Shown one piece after another: positions 22,700-32,800 of a DNA stretch of 64,000 nucleotides (its first letter is position 1; each line of letters begins with the position of its first letter). Both the position numbers and the translations under genes were made by a program. This DNA is from Campanula takesimana. Taxonomy: Eukaryota > Streptophyta > Magnoliopsida > Asterales > Campanulaceae. The stretch is taken from contig JAOWBW010001043.1 in assembly GCA_026119855.1 (NCBI GenBank), forward strand, positions 186,001 through 250,000, written 5' to 3'. A model generated the notes under the pieces. It worked only from the letters and a program-made list of their open reading frames with translations. It was not told the DNA's origin and did no database searches.

Positions 22700-22924
22700 A
22701 CACTGATATTAAACCATTTAGTGGTTGAAATCCAAGAGTAAAGAGGCATGCTGTCATTGTTAGTGTTGCTGTGTATATTGTTATGGATGTTTGTGTTTCA
22801 TTGTTTGTGTTGCTGTGTATATTGTTATGGTTGTTTCTGTTGGTGTATCTGGTAGTATTGTTTGTGTTTGTTTGCAGGTGGAGTCCCAGAAGCCAGACAT
22901 GCTGCTGAGAAATTATCCTGGTAT

Positions 22925-23023
22925 AGTTCGCTTCCGCTAGTAGCGAATTATGTTTGTGCATAATTCGCTTACGCAAGAAGCGAATTATGTACAAACATAA
23001 TTCGCTATTGTGAGTATCGAATT
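22925..23023. repeat. Hairpin cluster 2 (AATTCGCT/AGCGAATT), internal
   Basis: Three palindromes of the same family as those at the element ends (agttcgc..gcgaatt, aattcgc..gcgaatt, aattcgc..cgaatt) lie in the middle of the element. They are 425 bp upstream of the small gene at 23353 and follow the end of the mobile-domain gene. A shared word (ccccaatt..) after the cluster links it to the left-end promoter region. Confidence 0.88.
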
Positions 23024-23352
23024 ATACTGAGATCAGATTAAAAAGCCCCAATTTGCAGACAGTACACAAAAACACAAAACAGATCCCCCTTCTCTTCTCA
23101 GGCGATTCAGGCGATTTTCTTAGTCCATCTTACATTTCTTCACTCATTTGACTACATGTAAGTCTTCTTTTGTTATATAAGAAAGTGTATATTGTTTATT
23201 TCGGTTCAAATTCCTTGATCTTAGCCTTGTTGTTTGATTATGAGATGCTATTTTCTTTGCAATTTTAGTTTTTTCTCTCAAACTAAGCCTTGTTGTGTAC
23301 AAAAACTACTTGATCTTAACCTTCAATTATTATGGTTGTTTGATTGACACAG

Positions 23353-23727
23353 ATGGATCCATCGCTCCCCCGCTGGTATCGTGGACGACAACCTCTTCCC
23401 GGTCATCCCGGTCAAACCTCCAATCCTCAATCTAATCTCTCTCAAATCGAACAAGAGTTAGAATCTCCACCACCTCATAATGTGCCTGGTCCCGCTGGTG
23501 TCGCACAGGCCGCCGTACGTCGGTATCACTCCGGAAAAGCTCATGTCTCTCAGGGACCCCCTCAGTCCCAAGAGGCCATAAGGAGAAATCTTGAAGAGCC
23601 GGTGGAGGATGATCATTTTCAGCGCAGACCTTGGCTATCTGCAATGGACTATCTCACTGCAGAGGGTACATATTATCCGTTGAAGGCCATCAAGGAGTAA
23701 TGCCATAACTATGATAGGGTGGATCAG
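23353..23727 (+). pseudogene. Small unknown gene of the Mutator-like element (5' part)
   Basis: Preceded by an untranslated exon ending at a donor (actacat/gtaagtc, gt at 23158) and an intron whose acceptor (gacacag) directly precedes the ATG. The frame gives 115 residues (MDPSLPRWYRGRQPLPGHPG at the start; Pro/Gln-rich, then AVRRYHSGKAH and RRPWLSAMDYLTAEGTYYPL). It ends at TAA 23698-23700. The same frame continues open past that stop to a consensus donor at 23728 (ggatcag/gtatg), so the stop probably interrupts a longer exon. Downstream exons are absent, because transposase sequence in the opposite strand starts 55 bp later. I do not recognise the family. Confidence 0.5.
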
Positions 23728-23782
23728 GTATGATATCAACATTATTTATTTTTAAGGTTAATATTTAAAAATAACTTTTGTT

Positions 23783-25147
23783 TCAAGGATTGTATTTCTG
23801 AATAGCACCTAGGACACGAGGTAACCGAGCATAAGATTCCTTCCAGTCTCCAAACACTGAGCCAATGGCCTTTTGTTTCCCACACCATGCCTTCTTGTAA
23901 GAAATTGTCCTACCGTATTTCTCATTTATATCTGCAATAATAACTTGAACATTCAAATCAGAATCAGCCTTGACCTTATAGAGAATATGCCGACCAATAA
24001 ACTTAGCATCCAAGTTGGGGTGATCAAGACTAAGTCCAGAATACAAACAACAATGAGGTCCTCTATACTTGGTCACTTCCCAATATCCTATCTTCTTCTG
24101 ACTCACACGAGCATAAAAAGGGCATGTATAGTCTTTCAACAAACACTCAATGGCCCACGTTCGGAGTGTGCTCTTTCTTACCTTAAAACGTCGATTGGAA
24201 TGTATGTGATACTTCTTTATCTCATATTGCACCTCAATCTTCTTAGAAAATCGTATCCCTTTAGCCAATCCACCCTTCTCTCCATCCCATATCGGAAAAC
24301 TACATTGATTATTAACAGCAATCACATCAACTTCTTCTCCAATATCATGATAAAAAGGATAGTCTGCTCTATCATGCATTCGATTCTCTCTCCTTTCGTA
24401 CGCTCCTAAATCTGATTCAATCCCATCATTCGGCCCATCGTCACCCTCGCTAATCTCACTACCGGTGTTGTTTTCTTCATCATCATCATCAGGAAACAAC
24501 AAACTATCTATTTGTGCATCATAGTCTTCATCATCTTCATCATCTTCATCTAAAACATCATCATCAGCCGGAACATCCTCACGTGGCACTCGTCTACGAC
24601 GCGGTCTCTGGTTACTTGGACCCTCGTCAGGCTCTCGGTTGTAACTCTGCGAATTATCATAGAATGTCTCTGTACTTGGACCCTCGTCAGGCTCTCGGTT
24701 GTAACTCTGCGAATTCACATAAAGTGTCTCTGCCTCTGCATAACGTTCATTCGTCTCTTGATTATAACCAATGTCAGTCCCACCCCCACGGATATCAAAC
24801 ACCTCAATAGCCTTCATGATAATATACAACTGCAAGTTACTCAACCCACCAAATTGAGCATTAACATCAAACATTAACGCCACACAATTATCGTTTTGGA
24901 TATGAAATGGAAAGTAATTTGCAATTCCATGGTCAAAGGAATGAGGAAACCTACAAATAACTTCCAGCTGAAATCTTGTTCGATCTACCCCAATATGTTC
25001 ATACAACTGATCAATCAACTCAGTGTAAATCCATCTATGTATCGCTCTAAGACCAAATTTTGGTCCTTTTTCAAAAAGAGGACCATTAAATGGATCTTCA
25101 TCATCCCCTCCCCAGTAGCACATGAAAATAAGCGGTAACCCACTCAT
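23783..25147 (-). pseudogene. MuDR-type transposase, N-terminal part only
   Basis: A 454-codon frame on the minus strand starts MSGLPLIFMCYWGGDDEDPF, a variant of the N-terminal domain usual in plant MuDR transposases. An acidic, low-complexity linker with a duplicated segment (NSQSYNREPDEGPS) follows. Residues about 270-450 are the Mutator DNA-binding/zinc region (ECLLKDYTCPFYARVSQKK, EVTKYRGPHCCLYSGLSLDH, KKAWCGKQKAIGSVFGDWKE). The frame stops at LGAIQKYNP, exactly where the MULE DDE catalytic domain and SWIM zinc finger should begin; both are missing. A leader exon ending in a donor near 25287 and an acceptor (tttctag, near 25163) lie upstream on the minus strand. The remnant may still bind element ends but could not cut. 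Confidence 0.85.
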
Positions 25148-25436
25148 CGATACCCTAGAACCCTAGAAAATGATAATAACAGTCAAAATCTTAAATTTAT
25201 CATTTCTCTCTACAAATTCACTCAAAAACCTAAAATAAATCACATCAAACACAAAAATGACATATAGATAGAGATCGTGGTGTACCTTTTTGCTTGATCT
25301 GAGTATTTCAAGAAATTGATTTGCAAAATCCTCTCCTCTTTGCGTCCCTTCTTCTTTCTCTCTCTATTTTCAGACAAGATGGAGATATAATGAGCTGCAC
25401 ATACTGAAACCTTATCTTATTGTGTGGGTTTAATGT

Positions 25437-25601
25437 AATTCGCTTCTTCAAGTAGCGAATTATAACAATTCGCTACTATAGAAAGCGAATTACTTAAGGA
25501 TTAATTAACGCCCTAATGCAAAGCGCGCCTAATCTGGTCAAACCACAATTCGCTTTTCACAAAAGCGAATTACAATAATTCGCTATACCCAGTGGCGAAT
25601 T
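25437..25601. repeat. Hairpin cluster 3 (AATTCGCT/AGCGAATT)
   Basis: Four palindromes of the same type as clusters 1 and 2 occur just inside the right terminal repeat. They lie upstream of the transposase leader on the minus strand. Confidence 0.9.
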
Positions 25602-25747
25602 AGCTCAAAGTAGGTCATTTTGGTACATACTTTGAAAAATGTGGTACTCTGGTAAATACTTATAAATAATTGAATTATTTGAGAAAAAATTCAATGATGG
25701 TATTATTTTTGTTTGTTTATTTTCTCTTAAATGAATGATGTTTACTA

Positions 25748-25946
25748 CTCCATCTGATCCAAAATAATTGTCGCTTTTGGTGAACGTTAGAAAATAATGA
25801 TGCGAATAAAAATCTTAAATTTGTCATTGTATTATACTTTGAAATTTTTTAAATTTTTTTTATTAAAATCATTTTTTAATTTAAATTTATTGGTCAAACT
25901 TACATCTGTTTGACAAAAAGTGACAGTTATTTTGGACCAGAGGGAG
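25748..25946. mobile_element. Stowaway (Tc1/mariner-type) MITE
   Basis: The ends ctccatctgatccaaaataa and ttattttggaccagagggag are inverted repeats, flanked by TA on both sides. It has inserted 55 bp beyond the Mutator-like element. Confidence 0.85.
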
Positions 25947-25948
25947 TA

Positions 25949-26344
25949 TAGTATAGTTTTATTAGAAAAATTAAGCAAAGTATTGTTCATTCGTCAATTT
26001 TCTCTAACCGACATTAGTTTTTATAACCATCACTAAATTATTTTAACGGTCATTTAACGAAAAGTTTAATTAAAATTTTTAAATATAACTATAAGCCTCA
26101 TATTTTTTAAAAAAAAAATCTACAATATTATTTTCTATACAATTATTTAAATATTTCTTCATAACATTTATATTAATAATTAATATTGTCTCTTCACTTT
26201 CCTCTTCATTCTTCAAAAAATTATATCCTAACACCACCATTAACACCACCAGCACCAATAACGCCACCACCACCATCGACAACGCCATCACCATTACCAC
26301 ACCACAACCACTACTACCACCACCATTAAACCATAAACACAAGT
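25949..26344. other. Spacer with CCA/CAC-rich tract
   Basis: AT-rich spacer, then a (CCA)-rich low-complexity tract at about 26230-26335 directly before the copia remnant. No gene is recognised. The tract could belong to the decayed gag region of that element. Confidence 0.5.
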
Positions 26345-27428
26345 TGGAAGATGAAGAAGAGCTTCTGTTGATGTCCTATGTAGAACAACATCAAACCAAG
26401 AGAGAAGAGATTTGCTTTCTCGACTCCAAATGTAGTTTTCATATGACAGGGTATAAAGGATGGTTCACATAATTAGAAGAATGATCTCGTCGGACAGTAA
26501 AACTTGGGAATGATACGAGAATGGAGGTTGTGGTAAAAGGAAACATCACGGTGTAAATGAATGGCATCACTTTGGTAATTTCAGATGTTTATTTTTTTCC
26601 CGAGCTTAAGAACAATTTGTTTAGCATAAGACAACATCTAGAAAAGGTTAACAATTCTAATTTAGCAAGGAACTTGCAAAGTATTCCATCCGAATAAGGA
26701 GTTGATTATGCATACTGGTATGAGTGGGAATAGAATGTTTTACTGGTTAGCTACCATGAAACCAAAATCTTCCATGTGCTAACAACCTGAGGTAGTGTCG
26801 GCTAAAAGAGGCTAATTTGTGACATTGTCGTTTTGGGCACCTTAATCATAAGGGGCTCGGTACACTCTCACATAAGAAGATGGTAGTGGGTTTGCGTGCT
26901 TTGAAGTTCCCTAAGAAAATATGTACTAATTATTTAATCGTAAAGCGACACACAGAGGCGATACCACGGAGGAGTTTGTGGTGGGCTTCAAAGAAACTTC
27001 AGTTAGTACATGCCGATATATGTAGCCCTATCAAGCCAGCTTCAAACAGCGATAAGAGGTACATATTAAGTTTTATTGATGACTTCACTCGTAAAGCATG
27101 AGTTTATTTTTTACTTTAGAAGTCAGAAGCATTTGTTTAATTTAAGAATTTTAAAACTCGTGTCGAAAAAGAAATCGGTGCATATATAACAGGTTTGAGA
27201 ACCGATAGGGGTGGTGAGTTTACATCAAATGAGTTTGGGGAATTTTGTGAGGTTAAAGGCATTAGAAGGCAACATTTACTCCTCAGCAATACGGAGCTGC
27301 TGAGAGGAAAACCAAGACAATCATGAATGCAATAAGGACTATGTTTAACGAAAGGCGAGTTCCTAAAGTTTTTTGGCCTGAGTGAGGTGGTATGTTCACG
27401 TTCAGAATATATAAGTCCAACTGCAACC
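26345..27428 (+). pseudogene. Ty1/copia (TNT1-like) pol remnant: protease to integrase
   Basis: Conserved words of a copia polyprotein can be followed in order despite many stops and frameshifts. They are a protease-type FLDS..CSFHMTG (about 26418), VYFFPELKNNLFSI (about 26590), the GAG-pre-integrase region near 26840-26890, and the integrase core (QLVHADICSPIKPAS, FIDDFTRKA, TDRGGEFTSNEF) at about 27000-27250. The normal DSG is altered to DSK, so protease would be dead. The remnant is cut at 27428 by an LTR and resumes with reverse transcriptase at 37232. Sequence between integrase and reverse transcriptase is missing, so a deletion accompanied or preceded the insertion. Confidence 0.85.
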
Positions 27429-27617
27429 TGTAGACACCCCATTTTGAACTCAAATTTATGATTACACTACTCTTGTGTCTCGCCTTTGTGTTTGGATGAA
27501 AACTCGTTAGTTTCATCATATTTCGTTAGGTTTCTAACTGACTTCGTTAGTTAGGGGCTAAAAAGAACAAATGAAACTGACAGAAGGACAAAACAATACC
27601 TTTGTACTGGGTATCTC
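27429..27617 (+). mobile_element. LTR of an unclassified gypsy-type element, 5' piece
   Basis: Begins tgtagacaccccattttg, a canonical TG start, directly after copia integrase sequence. It is cut by the Tekay-like element at 27618; the 3' piece is 36487-37219. Together they would form one LTR of about 0.9 kb. The 5-bp word atctc ending here is the duplicated target of the inner element. Confidence 0.6.
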
Positions 27618-29737
27618 TGTCACGACCCGAAATATAGGCTCTATTTTATTAGTAATTAAATGATTTTTATTTAATTATTTGCTTATTTATTTATTTAAAT
27701 TATTATTTATTTAAATATTTATGTGTGCAATTTATGTGTTATAATATTTATGCCTAGCTTTGTATTCGAGTTATTTGGGTTAGTATAGAAGTGTTGAGTC
27801 TTAATTGTTAGTAGGGAGTGTAGTGTTTGTGTGTAGTGTAGTGGGGGGCCTAAGTGTAAATCTTTTAAACATTTTTCATACTCCCTCCCTACTCCCCTCA
27901 CCTCCCTCACCCTCTCCCTCACTCTCTCCATCCCATCTCCAGCATATTTCTCCCTCTCTCTCCATTTGTGAAAGGTAAACATTTCTTGTTCTTCTCTCTT
28001 AATTTCCTTCCTCTTCCTCTCACCTTCTCTCATTTCTTAAAACTTGAACATTGTTTAGATCGTCGATAGGATCGCGTAGAATCAAAAATATCCAAATTCC
28101 GTCAACTTTGAGAAAAATCAAGTAAGTTACTTTCCCCCCATTCTGATGCTAAAATGTTCATATCATGTTTAGATAATGCTTTATGTGTTATAATTGAAGT
28201 TTGGTTGGGTTTTGAATTTATTTGGAATTTTATTTGAGTTTTGGGTAAAAATGGTGAAACTTGAATGTTGGTTTTGATTCTTGGTTTTGGTTTGTAAATG
28301 GTGTATTTGGATTCCCATTTTAGTTATAAATGATGTTTGGGTACCTTAGAAATCTTGTAGGGAGTGTTGATTTTGAGTGTTTATGAATTTGGTATGAAAT
28401 GGTAAGGAAAATTGGGAAACCCAGCTGCTGAATTCTTCCTAGTCCGTAGAACAGGCGCCCGCCCGACCCCCTCCAGGCGCCCGCCTACATACCCCTTTCT
28501 GAAGACCTGACCTTCTGTCGATTCAGGCGCCCGCCTGCCCTATTCCAGGCGCCCGCCCGCCCCCTGTTCCAGGAATTTGACCTTTTTGCTTGGTTTAAGA
28601 CTTAAGGCTTAACTAGTTTAGGTTTAATCCTTCTAATTAACTTAAGATAACACCGTGGAACACTTTATTGTGTGGATTTGATTCCTTTGTGAATAAATAT
28701 GATGTGAAATGTAATTAAGTACCGTTTTGGTAATGTAGTTCATCTTTGATGTGCTGTTTGCATTGGTTGACCTTTGTGGTAACTTAATTTGATTGGTTCC
28801 CTACTTTGGAACCTTAAGTTGTGCATTCATGCTAAACTATTATTACTTAGCATTCATTTGAAAGTCCAGCTGGTATTTTGTGTGTGTTTGGGCGATGGGA
28901 AAGATTATAATGGCAAAGCCAAGTCCATTATAATGTTGACCATTGTTTTGCCCCCTTCTTTACCCCTTCTCCAGATTGGCCTTGGAAAGGATAAGTCAGC
29001 GTTCCTTTGTGAATGTATCTGGCTAGCGGGCATGACTTTGTGTCATGGTCCTTGTCCCTTGTGACACTTTTATGTTATTGGTTCCGGTACCGGGGTTTTC
29101 TCTTCGGCTTTCATGCTATTATGAAGATGATGATTGGTTGATTATTGAAGCTGCGCAGCGATCCTTTATTTGGATGTTCCGGTTTGGAAAACCTTGGCTA
29201 TATCCTTTGTTATGTGTTTATTTCCGCTGCTATCTGATTTATGATATTTGCTATGTGCTATGTGATATTTATTATTGCTTATTGTATATTGCATCATAGC
29301 ATGTCATGTAGTTGCATTAGTAACTTATTGAGATTTATCTCACCCCCTTTCCTTTTATCTTTGTTTTTCCTTAACCCCCCCAGGTGCTAAGGATTAGCCT
29401 CGCTGATCACGAGAAAGAGGACGTCGTGTGTGGATCCGTTCTTTTGGGGAAGGTTGATATAGGTTGGTTTCCATTATGTAAATGTGTAACCATTTTGGGG
29501 TAATTGTACCAAACATTGACGTCATTAGGTTTTTGTATATTTGTATTTTGTTGGGCATAAACTTGTGGAAGTTTATGATAGTTGTAATTAGTTTTTATCA
29601 AACTTGATTTTGTAAAACTTTGGATCACTACCTTTTGGTGTCAAATGGAATTTTTAGTTTCGGTATTTGTCAGTTTCGGTTTTAGAGTCGACGTCCAGAT
29701 CGCGGTCCCGGGGCCCGCGGGGTCAGGGGTCGCGACA
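27618..29737 (+). repeat. 5' LTR of the Tekay-like element
   Basis: 2,120 bp, starting tgtcacgacccgaaatatag and ending gtcgcgaca. It includes a cluster of four caggcgcccgcc words at about 28450-28565 in otherwise AT-rich sequence. The open frames inside (for example 28789-29064) recur identically in the 3' LTR and have no recognisable domain. Confidence 0.95.
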
Positions 29738-29739
29738 GT

Positions 29740-29751
29740 TGGTATCAGAGC
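29740..29751 (+). promoter_or_regulatory. Primer binding site (initiator tRNA-Met)
   Basis: tggtatcagagc lies 3 nt after the 5' LTR. It is complementary to the 3' end of plant initiator tRNA-Met and would prime minus-strand synthesis. Confidence 0.9.
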
Positions 29752-29858
29752 TATGGCATTAGCTCTAGGTATAAGTCTAGGTGGATTAGTATGACCTAGG
29801 TGGGTAGTAGTGTGCGGAGTGATTAACGGTTGATGTCTTATGCAGGTAATTGTTCTCA

Positions 29859-32800
29859 ATGTCTGGAAGAAAAAACAGAGGAGGTACTAGTGGGGCACAG
29901 AATCAGAATGATACAAGGGAAGAAGCCCGTGCCATGTTTCAAGGCATGTTTGAGGCGGCCATGAAGGCCATACATGATCAAGGTCCGAGGGTAGAACAAG
30001 CACCACCCCGTTATGGATTGGAGCAATTTCTGAAGTTGAAACCGGTTGAATTCAATGGGGAGCCCGATGTTCGGAAAGCTGAGTTGTGGATTGAGTCTAT
30101 GGAGAAGATTTATGATGTATTTGGGTGTTCGGATGAGGACAAGGTCCGGTTCGCGCTTACAAGCTTGTGGGAGCCGCCGAGCATTGGTGGAAGGGTGTTA
30201 AAGCTACTTGGGATGATACTCACACGGTGTATGCGTGGGAGTTGTTCGTACGCAAATTCAAGGAGCATTTCATTCCGGTTGTTGATCAAAACCGAAAGGA
30301 GATCGAGCTACTCAACTTGGAGCAAGGTGTGTTGTCTATAGCACAATACTCGGTTAAGTTCATAGAATTAGCCCGGTATTGCGACTATTTGGTGAGGACC
30401 GAGGAGAAAAAGGCTATGAGATTCATTCGGGGATTGAAGACCTCCATTCGTACTCAACTTATTGCTCAACGGATTGTGACATTCCAAGATGCGGTGGACC
30501 GAGCCTATTTGATAGAGCAAGATATTGGGGAACATAAAAGGAAGACCGAGGTAGCTAACCCGAGTAAGCAAGGAGCTCAAGGCAAGCCACAACACCGTTC
30601 CGACACTCGAGGTAACTTTGGGGGACAATCTCAGTTCCGAGGGCAACCGATCCCAAGGAACCCGGGCACCACTTCCGGGAACCAAGGGAGCCTAATTAGG
30701 AAGCCTTGTACCTTTTGTCAGAAGGTAGGCCATGCGGAGGATAGGTGTTGGAAAAAGCAAGGCAAGTGCACCAATTGTGGTGAAATGGGGAACTTTGCGA
30801 GAGACTGCACGAGGTACCGAGGTCAAGCATCCGGGTCAGGAGTTGGTTTTAATCAGGGTCAGAAACGGGATGCCGCCGGGAAGCCCAAAGTTCAAGGGAA
30901 GGTTTATGCCATGAATCAACAACAAGCTACCGATGATCCATCCGTTATTGGAGGTATTGTTTCTGTGTCTAATGTGAGCGCACGAGCGTTAGTAGATCCA
31001 GGATCATCTCATTCATACATTTCTGTGCAATTTGCTTCCATGTTAAATGCTGCATTTGAGTCTTTACCATACGTGCTAGAGGTGTCGACCCCTATAGGAG
31101 AATGCTTGATTTCTGATCGAGTCTTTCGTGCTTGTGATGTGGTCATTTGTGGTCGAGTCCTTTGCGCGGATTTGGTAGTTCTTCCTATCCAAGACTTTGA
31201 TGTCATTTTGGGTATGGATTGGTTGAGCAAGTTTCATGCGTCCGTTGATTGCCGTAAGAAAACTGTTACTTTTTCTATTCCCGATGTGCCTAAGTTTGTT
31301 TTTGAGGCTAGTCCTCTGAGTAGAAGGGTTCGCTTAATTTCTTATTTGAAAGCGAGAAAGTTATTGCATAGTGGCTGTGAGGGATATTTGGCTAGTGTTC
31401 TTGATACTAGGAAAGAATCCCCTAGTTTTGATAGTGTTCGGGTAGTCCGGGAATTTCCGATGTTTTCTCTACCGGGTATGATATGCCTCCCGATCGTGAG
31501 ATTGAGTTTTGTATGGATCTTTTGTCGGGTACGGCTCCAATTTCGAAAGCACCTTATAGGTTAGCTCCCGCTGAGTTGAAGGAATTAAAGGTTCAGTTGC
31601 AAGAGTTGCTGGATCGAGGGTTTATCCGCCCTAGTGTTTCCCCGTGGGGAGCACCGGTTTTGTTTGTGCGGAAGAAAGATGGTTCGTTGAGATTGTGTAT
31701 AGATTACCGGAAGTTGAATCAGGTTACGGTGAAGAACAAGTATCCTCTACCCCATATTGATGATTTGTTTGATCAGCTTCAAGGGTCCGTTGTGTTTTCC
31801 AAACTTGATTTGAGGAGTGGGTACCATCAGTTGAAGGTTCGATCGGAGGATATTCCGAAGACTGCTTTTCGCACTCGTTACGGTCATTATGAGTTCATGG
31901 TTATGCCGTTTGGGTTGACGAACGCGCCGGCCGTATTTATGGATTTGATGAACCGAGTTTTCCATCCTTATCTCGATTCGTTCGTGGTGGGTTTTATTGA
32001 TGATATACTCGTCTACTCTAAATCCCGAGAGGAGCACGAGCAGCACTTGAGGACAGTTTTATCCGTTCTTGCGAGGGAGAAATTATTTGCGAAGTTTAGT
32101 AAATGCGAATTTTGGCTTGAGAAGGTTTCGTTTCTGGGTCATGTTATTTCGAAAGACGGTATTCGGTGGATCCTTCAAAGATAGAGGCTATAGTGGATTG
32201 GAAGAGACCCGAGTCAGTGACCGAGATTCGTAGTTTTCTTGGTTTAGCCGGGTATTACAGAAGGTTATTGAAGGGTTTTCGAGGATTGCTACTCCGATGA
32301 CTCAGTTGACCCGGAAGAATGTTCCGTTTGTGTGGACCGAGAAATGTGACAAGAGTTTCGAGGAATTGAAGAAGAGGTTGACTACCGCACCGATCTTGAC
32401 TTTGCCTAATGGGAGCGATGGCCTAGTGATTTATAGTGATGCTTCGAAAGAGGGTTTGGGTTGTGTGTTGATGCAGAATGGGAAAGTGATTGCTTATGCT
32501 TCAAGGAAGTTGACCCCTAGTGAACAGAATTACCCGACTCATGATATGGAGTTAGCGGCTATTGTCTTTGCGTTGTACAAATGGAAGCACTACCTTTATG
32601 GAGCGAAGTTTGAGATTTTTACCGATCACAAGAGTTTGAAGTACCTATTCTCTCAGAAGGAATTGAACAATAGACAGCGCCGATGGATGGAATTGTTGAA
32701 GGATTATGATTGTACGATTTCCTATCATCCGGGGAAGGCGAATGTGGTAGCCGATGCAATTAGTAGAAAATCTTATGTGGCTTCGATGATGGTTCGAGAG

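Larger units (their letters stand above)
18918..25692. mobile_element. Mutator-like element carrying three gene remnants
   Basis: The left end (18918-19037) and right end (25573-25692) are inverted repeats of about 120 bp with high identity; both begin gaattttttctcaaataatt. Inside are a plant-mobile-domain gene (plus strand), a small unknown gene (plus strand) and the 5' part of a MuDR-type transposase gene (minus strand). Hairpin clusters built on AATTCGCT/AGCGAATT occur next to both ends and once in the middle. I found no exact 9-bp duplication (flanks tagaaatgg and aatgatggt match only in part). The lack of a transposase catalytic domain makes this copy non-autonomous. Confidence 0.85.

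Noticed and set aside
23873..25138. Plus-strand frames opposite the transposase
   Set aside because: Shadow frames; the minus strand carries the recognisable Mutator DNA-binding region.
18909..25701. Exact 9-bp target duplication for the three-gene Mutator-like element
   Set aside because: tagaaatgg and aatgatggt agree only in part; I could not find a boundary that gives a clean duplication.
28789..29299. Open frames in the gypsy LTRs (also at 35535-36045)
   Set aside because: Identical only because the LTRs are recent copies; no domains and no start context.
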